Assembly (NCBI GenBank): GCA_016125225.1 | Contig: WGME01000025.1 | Span: forward strand, 38,110-102,109 | DNA: 64,000 bases | Direction: 5' to 3' | Source: a bacterium | Lineage (GTDB): Bacteria > Planctomycetota > Planctomycetia > Planctomycetales > Planctomycetaceae | Part shown: piece after piece, positions 37,687-46,382 of the stretch | How the letters are laid out: the number at the start of each line of letters is the position of its first letter | How positions within the stretch are numbered: position 1 is the first letter of the stretch | Translations under genes and position numbers: made by a program | Notes under the pieces: model-generated | Told to the model about the DNA's origin: nothing | What the model saw: the letters and a program-made list of their open reading frames with translations, nothing else | The model's database searches: none

Positions 37687-37714
37687 CAGCCCAGGGATTG
37701 CAATCTCTGGGCTG
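37687..37714. repeat. Hairpin, CCCAGGGATTGCAATC family
   Basis: CAGCCCAGGGATTG with CAATCTCTGGGCTG, a 14-bp dyad with one wobble and no real loop. It follows the vWA gene and could serve as its terminator, though there is no T-run. Relatives are at 39961-39982 and, diverged, at 50458-50485 inside the Lhr gene. Confidence 0.75.
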
Positions 37715-37770
37715 CTCGCGTTTCATAACAGATCACGAACCCATCGATTGACCACCGGGAGAGGATTTTC

Positions 37771-39945
37771 ATGCGCTGGCTTCTATGTTGCCTGTTGGCT
37801 GGACTGGGAGTGACGCCCCTGTCCGCGGCCGATCGTCCGAATATCCTGTGGATCAGCACGGAAGACATCAGTCCCGACCTCGGCTGTTATGGCGATCCGT
37901 ATGCCATTTCCCCGAATATCGATCAGTTCGCCGCCGAGGGGGTCCGCTATACCCGCTGCTTTGCCCATGCGGGCGTGTGTGCCCCGGCTCGCAGCGGCCT
38001 CATCACCGGCATGTATCCCCCCAGCATCGGCACGGAGCATATGCGTTGCAAAGGGGTGCCCCCCGTCGGTGTAAAATGCTTTCCGGAGTATCTCCGTGCG
38101 GCGGGTTACTACTGCACCAACAACGTAAAGACCGATTACCAGTTCGATGCCCCGCTTACCGCGTGGGACGAAAACAGCAACAAGGCCGATTGGCGCGGCC
38201 GCAAGCCGGGCCAACCCTTTTTCTGCGTGATCAACTACACCACTACGCATGAAAGCCAGGTGCGTAATCCCAGCGCTCAGACGCAAAAGCTCGTCGCCGC
38301 TTTGCCGGCCGAGATGCATCACGACCCCGAGAAGGCCGTGGTGCCGCCCTACTATCCCGACACCCCGGTCGTCCGCAAAGACCTTGCGAACTATGCCGAT
38401 AACATCACCGCAATGGATGGGCAGTTCGCCGCGATCCTCAAAAAGCTCGAAGACGACGGCCTCGCCGAAGATACCATCGTCTGGTTCTGGGGCGATCATG
38501 GCCGCGGCTTGTCGCGCTGCAAGCGCTGGCTGTACGACTCCGGCACGCAGGTCCCATTGATCATTCGCGTTCCTGAAAAATGGCGGGCCTGGGCTTCGAA
38601 TGGGATGCCCGACAGGCTCGCACCTGGGAGCACTCAGGAAGAGCTCGTCGCCTTCATCGATTTTGCTCCCACCATGTTGTCTCTCGCTGGTGTCGAGTTC
38701 CCCGACGACTTTCAGGGTCAAGCGTTCCTCGGTCCGAAAGCATCGACCACGCCACGCGACTACATCTACGGTCATCGCGATCGCATGGACGAAACCTACG
38801 ACCTCATCCGCATGGTCCGCGACAAGCGGTTCAAATACCTCCGTAACTTCCTCTCGGATCTCAGCTACAGCCAGGACATCTCCTACATGAACGAGATGCC
38901 GATGATGCAGGAAATGCGTCGACTGCATGCCGAGAACAAACTCTCGGGCGGTCCGGCTCAATACTTCCGTCCGACCAAGCCGGTCGAGGAGTTGTTCGAT
39001 ACCGAGAAAGATCCGCACGAACTCAACAACCTCGCCCAAGACCCGCAATATGCGGACGTATTGAAACGGATGCGGGCGGAGTGCGAACGCTGGATGACCG
39101 ACATCCAGGATACTGGCCTGATTCCGGAACCGATCTTTGATGAGTACAAGCGACCGCAGGGACAATATCAGACCGCTGTGCCACCGACGGTGATGTTCGG
39201 TCCGGAACCGGACGGCGTGATCACGGCAGAACTGCAGCCACGGCGACCCGGCGGCAGCTTCGCCTATGCCGTCCTGCCCGCGAATGCTCCTGAGGATGCC
39301 AAGCCCGACTGGCAGTTGTATGCCGGGCCCATCACCGGTTTGAAACCCGGTGCCACATTGCTGATGAAAACCTGCGAACTCGGTTTGAAAGATAGTCCGG
39401 TCATCCGTCGCGTGGTCGGTCAACCCATCGCCGAGAACTGGACAATGTCGGCCATTCCCCATTGGCGTGTCGTTGTCGAGAAATCGGGTCAATTGCCCCG
39501 CTTGCTGAAGGTCAAGTCCTACGATGGTCAACCGGCGAACGTCGCGAAACCGGTCTACGAAGCGGCTCTCACCGATGAAGCTCCGGCGGTCCGTTACTGG
39601 GCCTTGCGCGGTCTGATTCTGCTTGCGAAGACATCGGAAGCACGCCAGCAACTCATACCCGTTTTGCAACAGTACCGCAGCGATGCCGATCTTGCGGTCA
39701 AAGTGCTTGCGGCAAAATCTCTCGCCGAGTGGACTCACGATGCGACGCAACTGGAGTTCCTGGCGTCGACCATGATGAATGCCAATCAGGACAGCGTGCG
39801 ACTGGCCGCGACGATTGCCCTGCGTGACCTCGGCGAATACGCACGACCGATGCTGCCGCAACTGAAAGAAGCGACCAAAGGGGGCGAGTATGTCGGCCGC
39901 GTCTCACAAGCCGCAGTGCGTCAACTCGAAGCTTCCAAGAATTGA
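37771..39945 (+). CDS. Secreted sulfatase with HEAT-like C-terminal repeats
   Basis: Hydrolyses sulfate esters, probably on polysaccharides, outside the cytoplasm. Signal peptide MRWLLCCLLAGLGVTPLSA, then the sulfatase domain: RPNILWISTEDISPDLGCYG, the formylglycine motif GVCAPARSGLITG (Cys matured to formylglycine by a sulfatase-maturing enzyme, not in this window), TVWF/IVWFWGDHGRG and a C-terminal EELFDTEKDPHELNNLA. Residues about 580-720 carry HEAT-like helical pairs (EAPAVRYWALRGLILL; DLAVKVLAAKSLAEW; DSVRLAATIALRDLG). Length 724. One of the large planctomycete sulfatase set; substrate unknown. An antisense frame of 692 codons is a shadow. Confidence 0.94.
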   Translation: MRWLLCCLLAGLGVTPLSAADRPNILWISTEDISPDLGCYGDPYAISPNIDQFAAEGVRYTRCFAHAGVCAPARSGLITGMYPPSIGTEHMRCKGVPPVGVKCFPEYLRAAGYYCTNNVKTDYQFDAPLTAWDENSNKADWRGRKPGQPFFCVINYTTTHESQVRNPSAQTQKLVAALPAEMHHDPEKAVVPPYYPDTPVVRKDLANYADNITAMDGQFAAILKKLEDDGLAEDTIVWFWGDHGRGLSRCKRWLYDSGTQVPLIIRVPEKWRAWASNGMPDRLAPGSTQEELVAFIDFAPTMLSLAGVEFPDDFQGQAFLGPKASTTPRDYIYGHRDRMDETYDLIRMVRDKRFKYLRNFLSDLSYSQDISYMNEMPMMQEMRRLHAENKLSGGPAQYFRPTKPVEELFDTEKDPHELNNLAQDPQYADVLKRMRAECERWMTDIQDTGLIPEPIFDEYKRPQGQYQTAVPPTVMFGPEPDGVITAELQPRRPGGSFAYAVLPANAPEDAKPDWQLYAGPITGLKPGATLLMKTCELGLKDSPVIRRVVGQPIAENWTMSAIPHWRVVVEKSGQLPRLLKVKSYDGQPANVAKPVYEAALTDEAPAVRYWALRGLILLAKTSEARQQLIPVLQQYRSDADLAVKVLAAKSLAEWTHDATQLEFLASTMMNANQDSVRLAATIALRDLGEYARPMLPQLKEATKGGEYVGRVSQAAVRQLEASKN

Positions 39946-39960
39946 TTGGCCCGCCCGAAC

Positions 39961-39982
39961 CCCAGGGATCGCAATCCCTGGG
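39961..39982. repeat. Hairpin, CCCAGGGATCGCAATC family
   Basis: CCCAGGGAT and ATCCCTGGG flank a CGCA loop, a 9-bp perfect stem between the sulfatase gene and the DUF2007 gene. Same family as 37687-37714. Confidence 0.75.
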
Positions 39983-40008
39983 TCCCCTTCTGACTCAGGT
40001 ATCACGAC

Positions 40009-40266
40009 ATGTCGCAGGAACCGCTGGTCGAAGCCTATCGTGCCGCGAATGGACCGCAGGCCCATCTCGTCGCAAACTTTTTGCAAGAGGCGGGCATCCC
40101 GGCCTTCGTGGATGGTGACGAACTGGGGGGCGGAGCCGGGGGCCTTCCCGCCGGTTGGGCCACCGCCCCACGCGTCCTCGTCCCCAAAACCGAACTCGCC
40201 CACGCCCGCACCCTCATCGAAGCCGCGGAACACATCGACGACGGGCCACTGGTGGAGGAAAATTGA
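40009..40266 (+). CDS. DUF2007 family small protein
   Basis: 85 residues. EPLVEAYRAANGPQAHLVAN, FLQEAGIPAFVDGDEL and APRVLVPKTELAHARTLIEA match the DUF2007 ('putative prokaryotic signal transducing protein') pattern, a small alpha/beta domain that is often fused to zinc ribbons. Function is unestablished. Standalone and cytoplasmic here; follows the sulfatase gene across a short hairpin repeat. Confidence 0.85.
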   Translation: MSQEPLVEAYRAANGPQAHLVANFLQEAGIPAFVDGDELGGGAGGLPAGWATAPRVLVPKTELAHARTLIEAAEHIDDGPLVEEN

Positions 40267-40303
40267 AGCGCGGGTGAAAGACTCCAATATAAAATCTGCT
40301 CGG

Positions 40304-40380
40304 CATTTTCTCAGCGTCTCTCTGCGACCTCTGCGTTTCAAAATCGAATGCAATTGAACGCAGAGAGCGCGGAGAAAGTG
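40304..40380. repeat. Inverted repeat, AACGCAGAGAGCGCGGAGAA family
   Basis: Left arm 40304-40338 (CATTTTCTCAGCGTCTCTCT then GCGACCTCTGCGTT) and right arm 40357-40380 (AACGCAGAGAGCGCGGAGAA then AGTG) are imperfect inverted copies. A third, single copy of the left-arm type lies at 40881-40913 in the next intergenic gap. It lies between convergent genes. Confidence 0.8.
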
Positions 40381-40418
40381 ATTGGAAGTTCTTATTTGCT
40401 GATCACGTAGAACGTCGC

Positions 40419-40835
40419 TTACCGACTCAATCTCGAAAACCGCTTTGCGATCACGGCTTCAACAAAGGCCGAATGTGCAGAGATGTCGTCGATGATTGTA
40501 GAGTATCGATCGACTCGTATCATCTTGTCATGGACTGCTCTACGTGCAAATAGTTGCAGACGATACCAATCAGGATTGGCGTAAATATTCAATTCGTCAT
40601 CAGAAAAATCAAAGTCGATCCCACAGCGTCCTTGGATATTTGTCACATCCACGCCGCAGCCGTGGGTGCGGTATTGCCAACCCGAATCACCGATCGGTCT
40701 ACGTCCCCGATGTTGTGACATGAGAATGTCGCGTGGCGATGCGAGTCCAAGGTGGTGAACCAGAAGTTCCGCAGCCGCATCACGGGCAGCAATCCAGTCA
40801 TCAATCAGGCAGTTGAGCTTTGTCTCGTCGAGCAT
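40419..40835 (-). CDS. Small cytoplasmic protein, possibly DUF6896
   Basis: 138 residues without signal peptide or membrane helix. Features: a helical N-terminus (LNCLIDDWIAARDAAAELLVHHLG), then GWQYRTHGCGVDVTNIQGRCGIDFDFSDDELN, an 'HGxG...vDFDF' pattern I associate with DUF6896, and a helical C-terminus. The assignment is tentative. Codon use and the coherent sequence make it a real gene. It is flanked on both sides by copies of the AACGCAGAG repeat, so it may be a mobile or acquired cassette (inference). Confidence 0.7.
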   Translation of the reverse strand: MLDETKLNCLIDDWIAARDAAAELLVHHLGLASPRDILMSQHRGRRPIGDSGWQYRTHGCGVDVTNIQGRCGIDFDFSDDELNIYANPDWYRLQLFARRAVHDKMIRVDRYSTIIDDISAHSAFVEAVIAKRFSRLSR

Positions 40836-40880
40836 GAAATCACCATCGGCAATCCAGTCGAATACTCGATAGTTCTTGCT

Positions 40881-40913
40881 ACTTCTCCGCGTCTCTCTGC
40901 GAACACTGCGTTT
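40881..40913. repeat. Single copy of the CTTCTCCGCGTCTCTCTGCG repeat
   Basis: CTTCTCCGCGTCTCTCTGCG followed by AACACTGCGTTTC matches the left arm of the element at 40304-40338. With it, the two copies flank the small DUF6896-like gene. Confidence 0.7.
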
Positions 40914-40931
40914 CTACCCGTATTCTCACCT

Positions 40932-42206
40932 CTACCCCCGCCGGATTGCATCCATCGGGCTGCGGCGGACGGCCCACCAGGCGGGGTAGAGTCCGCCGAG
41001 GGTTCCCAGGACGGCACTGAAAATCAGGCTGATGACGAGCACCATCGGACTCGCGTAGAGGTTCAGCTTGGTCGGGAATTGGGCATTCAGCACCCACGTT
41101 CCAATGACTCCCAATCCACAGCCGAGGATGCCGCCGTTCAAGCCGAGGATGGCACTTTCCGCAAGGATCAGTCGCATCACATCACCAGCCGTCCAGCCAT
41201 TCGCGCGGAGCACGCCGAATTCGGTGAGCCGTTCGGTTACGCTCATGAGCATCGTGTTGAGGATGCTTAAAAGGGCGATGACGACGCCGATGGAATTCAT
41301 GATGACGAGGAAGATGTCGAGATCGGCACTGAATTCCTGAATCCGCTGGCCCCATTCCTGGACCGTGCGAACTTCCAGCCCTTCCCCTTTGTTCTCCGAC
41401 TCTGCGGAAGTGGGCTGCGATGCCGTGCCGGTGACCATCGACAACGCCAGCTGAGCCAGCGGATTGTCTCCACCCAGGTTCAACGGATTCGCAGGCAAGG
41501 CATTCGGTAGTCGGCCGCGAAACTTCTCGCGGATGATGTCGGCCAGTTCTTCCTGCGGTACGGTGCCATCTGGCTCGATGTAGACCGCCGACATGGACAC
41601 CGGATCGAATTGTGCGATGGCCCGCGCTGTCTCGCCCGTCGTGACAATGGCCACATCCAGCAGCAGCGAATTGGTTTCATAGATGCCGACGATTTTCAGT
41701 TCGTACCCATCCACCCGCAGAGCATCGCCAAGGGATTTGTGATACTCGTCGGCCACGGCGCGACTGACCACGCAGACCGGCAGTCCGCGATCATCGGGTG
41801 TCAGAAATCGGCCGGTCACAATATCGTTGCGGTAGACAGCGACGTTCAACTTCAGCATCTGGATGATGTCGCAGCCGAAGATGAAACGGGGCGGATTGAA
41901 AGTCGTCTTGCCTTCGACCAGTTGTGCCCGTGCCCAGACCTCACGGCTGATGTTGCGGACTCCCGGCAAAGCGGCGATTTCCTCGGCCCATTCGAGGGGA
42001 ATCTTCGAGAACAGCGGAATCGGGGCACCGGGCTGCATGCCCACCATGCCCGGTACGCGGCTGAAGGTTTTATCGACCGTCGCCTGCAGACCGGCCGCCA
42101 CCGAGAACAGGCCCACCATGCCCATGATGGCAACGGTCAGGCCCAGCAAGGCCAGCAAAGATCGCACCGGCCGGCTGAGCAGATTTCGAAACGCGAACCA
42201 CCACAT
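40932..42206 (-). CDS. ABC transporter permease, MacB/FtsX type
   Basis: 424 residues with the MacB-type layout: an N-terminal helix (VRSLLALLGLTVAIMGMVGLF), a large extracytoplasmic domain of some 250 residues, then three C-terminal helices (IMNSIGVVIALLSILNTMLM; LILAESAILGLNGGILGCGLG; VLVISLIFSAVLGTLGGLYP) ending PAWWAVRRSPMDAIRRG, the classical FtsX C-terminus. Such permeases drive mechanotransmission across the envelope for export of lipoprotein, peptide or drug. The matching ATPase gene is not adjacent (uvrD-type helicase lies upstream), so it must be encoded elsewhere. Confidence 0.92.
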   Translation of the reverse strand: MWWFAFRNLLSRPVRSLLALLGLTVAIMGMVGLFSVAAGLQATVDKTFSRVPGMVGMQPGAPIPLFSKIPLEWAEEIAALPGVRNISREVWARAQLVEGKTTFNPPRFIFGCDIIQMLKLNVAVYRNDIVTGRFLTPDDRGLPVCVVSRAVADEYHKSLGDALRVDGYELKIVGIYETNSLLLDVAIVTTGETARAIAQFDPVSMSAVYIEPDGTVPQEELADIIREKFRGRLPNALPANPLNLGGDNPLAQLALSMVTGTASQPTSAESENKGEGLEVRTVQEWGQRIQEFSADLDIFLVIMNSIGVVIALLSILNTMLMSVTERLTEFGVLRANGWTAGDVMRLILAESAILGLNGGILGCGLGVIGTWVLNAQFPTKLNLYASPMVLVISLIFSAVLGTLGGLYPAWWAVRRSPMDAIRRG

Positions 42207-42362
42207 TGAGGATTCCTGTTGCTGCCGATGTCGGCGTTCTGACCGGTCGAAGAGCCTGCGTTACGTCGGCGGATTCCGGGATTGTAGCGTGGTCAGCGAA
42301 TCAGAATCTTGTCTGACGAAATGTTCATTCCCCAGCGTGCTAACAGTGCTCGTCAGGCCGCG

Positions 42363-44660
42363 TTAATCCAACCCGACCGGTTGCAACGGGCATTTGCTGG
42401 CGACGAAGCTTTCCCGGCGGCCATCGACTTCGAATTCGACGGTCAAAGTACGGAAGCGAGCAAAGCCATTCGAAACTTCCAGCACCCGCCCGATGCCATA
42501 CCGCGGATGTCGCACCTGCATGCCGACCGTGAAGCCCATCGGCAGACTGGCGGACATGGCCGACCCCGATTGCAATGCCGCCCCGGTGGTAAGCAGCGGT
42601 GTCCCCATCAATTCTTCGAGCGAGACTTTCGGCCGACGGGTCGAGGGCTTTTCATCACGAGCGACTGGCGGCGTGTACTCCGGCAAACTCCAGCCGGTGT
42701 CGGTGCAGTCGCGGTTCGACAGGGGCATTTCCTGCAAGAAATCGCTGGGAATCGTGCTCAGTTCGCGGCCGTGCATTTCCCGTCGTAAAGTCTGTGTGAG
42801 GGCGAGTTGTTCCCGGGCGCGGGTGATGCCGACGAACAACAGCCGACGTTCTTCTTCCAGTTCGCGATCATCATTGCCCCGCAGCGACCGTTCATGCGGA
42901 ATGAGATTCTGTTCGACACCGACGACATAGACACAAGGAAACTCCAGCCCCTTTGCCGCGTGCAGAGTCATTAACGTCACCGCTCCGAGGTCGGTATCGA
43001 GAGCGTCGACATCCTGCGCGAGCGTAGTCGATTCCAGAAAACCACCGAGGCTGCTCTCATCGCCCGACTGCTCATCATACATGCGGGCCGCGCTGATGAG
43101 TTCGTCGATGTTGGAACGCCGTTGGAGTTCTTCTTCCATCGCTGTCTGCGGATCATCGATGGCGTGCAGATGCGTCCGCGCGAGAATCTCGGAGATAAGT
43201 TCCGCTACCGGTCGATCGGAGATTTGCGTCAAATCTTCGATCATTGTTGCAAACTGCTGGATCGAATTGAGTGCCCGTTTATTGAGACCCGGCACCTGGG
43301 TGACATGCCGGGCCGCATCGAGCAAGGGGACCGAACGTTCATCGGCCCAGCGGACCAGTTTCTCGACGGAAGTCTTGCCGATGCCACGCGGCGGCGTATT
43401 GACCACGCGCAGGAAGGCGATGCGATCACGCGAGTTCTCGATCAACCGCAGATAACCGAGCAGGTCTTTGACTTCGCTCCGTTCATAGAAGGCGACACCG
43501 GCCGCGACCTGATAGGGCACCTTGGCTTTGGCGAGGGCCAGTTCCAGCGAACGCGATAACGCATTGACGCGATAGAAAATCGCAAAGTCCGACCAGCGGC
43601 GTTCCCCGGCTGCGACGAGTTCCCGAATATCAGCCGCGATGCCATCGGCTTCCTGGCGGCCATCGAGATAGGTTCGCAGTTCGACCGGTGGACCCGACGC
43701 ATTCTCGGTCTTCAGCGTTTTGGCTTTGCGGCGGCGGTTGTGGGCTATGAGCGAATCAGCGGCCTGCAGAATCTCTGGCGTGCTGCGGAAATTGTCTTCG
43801 AGCCGGACCAGTGTCACCTCAGGAAAGTCGCGTTCAAACCGCAGGATGTTCTCGATCTGGGCTCCCCGCCAACCATAAATCGATTGATCGGGATCGCCCG
43901 TGGCACACAGGTTCGGTTCGATCTGCGACAACGCCGCCACAATCTGGTACTGCGCCTGATTCGTATCCTGATATTCATCAACGAGAATAAATCGGAAGCG
44001 GCGATCGAGATCAGCACGCAGATCGTCATGCTCGCGCAGCAAGGTGGCGACGTGCATCAACAGATCATCGAAGTCGACGGCGTTGGCATCCAATAATCGC
44101 TGTTGATAACGCGGATAAACCCGCGCGACGACCGCCTGCATGTGACTGCCGACCCGCTCTTCATAGCGCGAGACGAACTGCTCAGCGGTAATGAGATCGT
44201 TCTTGGCCTGACTGATCTGCCAGCCAATTTTTGACGGGGGAAAGTGCGAGGCGTCAATGTCTTCATCATGCAGAATGTGCTTGATGACCTGCTGTTGATC
44301 GCTGGTATCGAAGATCGAAAAGTTCGGCCGCAGACCAATGGCTTCGCCCCGTTCGCGCAAGATGCGGGCACAGAACTTGTGAAACGTGGTGACCCAGACG
44401 CGTTGACCGGGGAGCAGGTGATCAACCCGCTCTGCCATTTCCCGTGCGGCTTTGTTGGTGAACGTGATCGCCAGGATTTCCCACGGCTTCACGCCCCGAT
44501 CGATCAGCCGGGCAATGCGGCGGGTGATGACGCGCGTTTTGCCCGACCCCGGACCGGCGAGAACCAGCAGCGGGCCGAAATAATGCTCGACCGCCGCCTG
44601 TTGACTCGGTGTCAAATCCTGTCTGGCCAATCCGGGGAACTCCATTTCCGGGAGAATCAA
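42363..44660 (-). CDS. UvrD/PcrA-type superfamily 1A DNA helicase
   Basis: 3'-5' DNA helicase of nucleotide-excision and mismatch repair and replication-fork clearing. Motifs: Q-motif LTPSQQAAVEHYFGP, Walker A VLAGPGSGKTRVITRR, Ia ITFTNKAAREM, II DEYQDTNQAQY, III GDPDQSIYGWRGA, IV RLEDNFRST, V TLMTLHAAKGLEFPCVYVVG, VI EERRLLFVGITRARE. 765 residues. The C-terminal PcrA-like Tudor segment is present (GMQVRHPRYGIGRVLEV), consistent with RNA polymerase contact. Long single gene, 150 bp upstream of the permease gene. Confidence 0.95.
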   Translation of the reverse strand: MILPEMEFPGLARQDLTPSQQAAVEHYFGPLLVLAGPGSGKTRVITRRIARLIDRGVKPWEILAITFTNKAAREMAERVDHLLPGQRVWVTTFHKFCARILRERGEAIGLRPNFSIFDTSDQQQVIKHILHDEDIDASHFPPSKIGWQISQAKNDLITAEQFVSRYEERVGSHMQAVVARVYPRYQQRLLDANAVDFDDLLMHVATLLREHDDLRADLDRRFRFILVDEYQDTNQAQYQIVAALSQIEPNLCATGDPDQSIYGWRGAQIENILRFERDFPEVTLVRLEDNFRSTPEILQAADSLIAHNRRRKAKTLKTENASGPPVELRTYLDGRQEADGIAADIRELVAAGERRWSDFAIFYRVNALSRSLELALAKAKVPYQVAAGVAFYERSEVKDLLGYLRLIENSRDRIAFLRVVNTPPRGIGKTSVEKLVRWADERSVPLLDAARHVTQVPGLNKRALNSIQQFATMIEDLTQISDRPVAELISEILARTHLHAIDDPQTAMEEELQRRSNIDELISAARMYDEQSGDESSLGGFLESTTLAQDVDALDTDLGAVTLMTLHAAKGLEFPCVYVVGVEQNLIPHERSLRGNDDRELEEERRLLFVGITRAREQLALTQTLRREMHGRELSTIPSDFLQEMPLSNRDCTDTGWSLPEYTPPVARDEKPSTRRPKVSLEELMGTPLLTTGAALQSGSAMSASLPMGFTVGMQVRHPRYGIGRVLEVSNGFARFRTLTVEFEVDGRRESFVASKCPLQPVGLD

Positions 44661-44684
44661 TGTCGAATGACGACATCATAACGT

Positions 44685-44769
44685 CTTAGCCCCCGGTGAG
44701 TCACCGGGGGCGTGTGCCGACGGACATCCATCATAACAAACGACCCCCGGTCATTGACCGGGGGCTAAG
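44685..44769. repeat. Double-hairpin inverted repeat, CCCCCGGT family
   Basis: Two hairpins, CCCCCGGTGAGTCACCGGGG (from 44690, plus one more G) and CCCCCGGTCATTGACCGGGG (from 44744, plus one more G), are enclosed by CTTAG and CTAAG so that the whole 85-bp unit is also an inverted repeat with a 33-bp centre. It lies upstream of the uvrD-type gene and downstream of the DUF1080/esterase gene, both on the minus strand. Confidence 0.92.
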
Positions 44770-44809
44770 ACACCGTCGTATCAAACATCGATGGTCCGTA
44801 CAGCGGACC

Positions 44810-46255
44810 CTACTTCTTCCCGCGATCCGAGAGCTTGTGGCTCAGCAGCCATTCGTAGAACTTCGGGTCGGCGTAGGTCGAGGTCCAACTGTCGTGGCCG
44901 ACGTTTTCCAAAATCGTCAGGCGGGGTTCGCCTTTCTTCGCGCGGATGGCTTTCACCATGATCAGCGAGTATTCCACGGGGACGGCGGAATCGTTGTCGC
45001 CGTGGACGAACCACAGCGGCACCTTGGCGAGGGCGTCGGCATAGTTCGGCCAACCGCCGCCACAGATGGGCAGGGCCGCCGCGAACTTGTCGGGATAGTT
45101 GGCGACAAGCCGGAGAGTGCCATAGCCCCCCATGCTCAAGCCGGTCACATAGATGCGGTCGGGATCGACTTGATAGTTGGCAGCAATGTGATCCACGAGT
45201 TCCGCGAGTAACTTCGCATTCCAGCGATCGACATACGGAGCCGGTCCATCGGCCTGCGGTGAAACAACGAGGAACGGAAACTTCGCCGGGTCTTCGACGA
45301 CCAGCTTTGGCGGGCCATGAATCTTCACGCGTTCCAGATCGGTTCCGCTTTCCCCCGCACCGTGCAGGAAAAGAACCAGCGGCCATTTCTGATCGGTCTT
45401 GCCATAGTCGGTCGGCAGGAAGAACTGATACCGCGTGGTTTCGCTGGGAGCATACTTCGACGGAAAGGCCTGTCGGACCTGCTTGCCGGCTTCGGGTTTG
45501 CCGGGAGACAGGTCCCGCACCTTCACGCCGCGGTAACGCACAAACTGATTGGTGTAGTCACCGCCGCCATGCACCTGCAAGGCGATCATGCCAAAGTGCG
45601 GATGCCGGGGTTCAGTGTCACGGAACTCCATGAACTTCACGCCGTTGATCCACGTGGTGACCGTTGGCGGGTTGCTGACAATGCGAGCCCGCAGTTGATT
45701 CCATTCGCCATGTTTCCACAGCTTGGCCCATTGCTCGGCATTGACCGGGCAGGGGAACGACGCATCGGCTTTGGGTTTAAAGTCGGTCGGTTTCGGACCG
45801 AGATCGAAGTTGCGGTGATGGATGCCGCCCGACAAGCCTTCGCCATAGACCCCGGCGAGATTGCCGTTGTCGTGGTAGTCGACCATGTACTGATAGGCCT
45901 GGCCCTTTTCGTTGCTGCGGAGAAATAAGCCGCTGTCGGGACCGTAGTCGTTCTGCATTTCGACGATGACTTCGAAGTCGGTGTATTCCTTGTCAGTAAG
46001 CACGATGCCACCGTTACCGGGAATATCCTGACAGCCGACGATCGCCCCGTTTTCGACGACCCACTTACCGCCGGTCTTGTTGCCACTGGCACGGCTGTGC
46101 CCGGTCTCAGCACTGACGTGCCAACCGTTGAGCGACTTGCCATCGAAGATTTCGACGAAGCCGTCATCGGTAAGGGTGTTGTCCTTCGGAAGAGGTTGGG
46201 CATGAGCCACGATCGGCGTGACTGCCGCGGCGAAGAGAATGAGTAAATATCGCAT
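44810..46255 (-). CDS. Secreted DUF1080 domain fused to an esterase domain
   Basis: 481 residues with signal peptide MRYLLILFAAAVTPIVAHA. Residues about 30-250 are a DUF1080/3-keto-disaccharide-hydrolase-type jelly-roll (FVEIFDGKSLNGWHV, GGKWVVENGAIVGCQ, DSGLFLRSNEKG, QVHGGGDYTNQFVRYRGVKV). Residues about 270-475 are an alpha/beta hydrolase of the PHB-depolymerase/Dlh type: oxyanion FLHGAGESG, nucleophile YVTGLSMGGYGTL, Asp in FVHGDNDSAVP and His in ENVGHDSW; the triad is complete. The fusion suggests combined binding or cleavage of an esterified polysaccharide (inference). No close characterised relative is known to me. Confidence 0.9.
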   Translation of the reverse strand: MRYLLILFAAAVTPIVAHAQPLPKDNTLTDDGFVEIFDGKSLNGWHVSAETGHSRASGNKTGGKWVVENGAIVGCQDIPGNGGIVLTDKEYTDFEVIVEMQNDYGPDSGLFLRSNEKGQAYQYMVDYHDNGNLAGVYGEGLSGGIHHRNFDLGPKPTDFKPKADASFPCPVNAEQWAKLWKHGEWNQLRARIVSNPPTVTTWINGVKFMEFRDTEPRHPHFGMIALQVHGGGDYTNQFVRYRGVKVRDLSPGKPEAGKQVRQAFPSKYAPSETTRYQFFLPTDYGKTDQKWPLVLFLHGAGESGTDLERVKIHGPPKLVVEDPAKFPFLVVSPQADGPAPYVDRWNAKLLAELVDHIAANYQVDPDRIYVTGLSMGGYGTLRLVANYPDKFAAALPICGGGWPNYADALAKVPLWFVHGDNDSAVPVEYSLIMVKAIRAKKGEPRLTILENVGHDSWTSTYADPKFYEWLLSHKLSDRGKK

Positions 46256-46300
46256 AAGTGTTGGGGTCTTGGGTTAGGGATTGGGAATATCAGACCTTAT

Positions 46301-46370
46301 CAGCCCGCAGCGCGAGCAAGGGGCATTTGTGTTTGATGTCGAAGACATCCCTTGCTGGCGCTGCGGGCTG
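46301..46370. repeat. Inverted repeat, CAGCCCGCAGCG family, copy 2
   Basis: Left arm 46301-46322 (CAGCCCGCAGCGCGAGCAAG then GG) and right arm 46349-46370 are inverted copies with one mismatch in 22 bp; 26-bp spacer. The left arm is identical to 37652-37673. The element lies in the gap between two minus-strand genes. Confidence 0.9.
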
Positions 46371-46382
46371 GTGCGTGATTCA

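Noticed and set aside
37783..39861. 692-codon frame on the minus strand
   Set aside because: Exactly antisense to the sulfatase gene, whose signal peptide and formylglycine motif are clear; composition-driven shadow without any motif.
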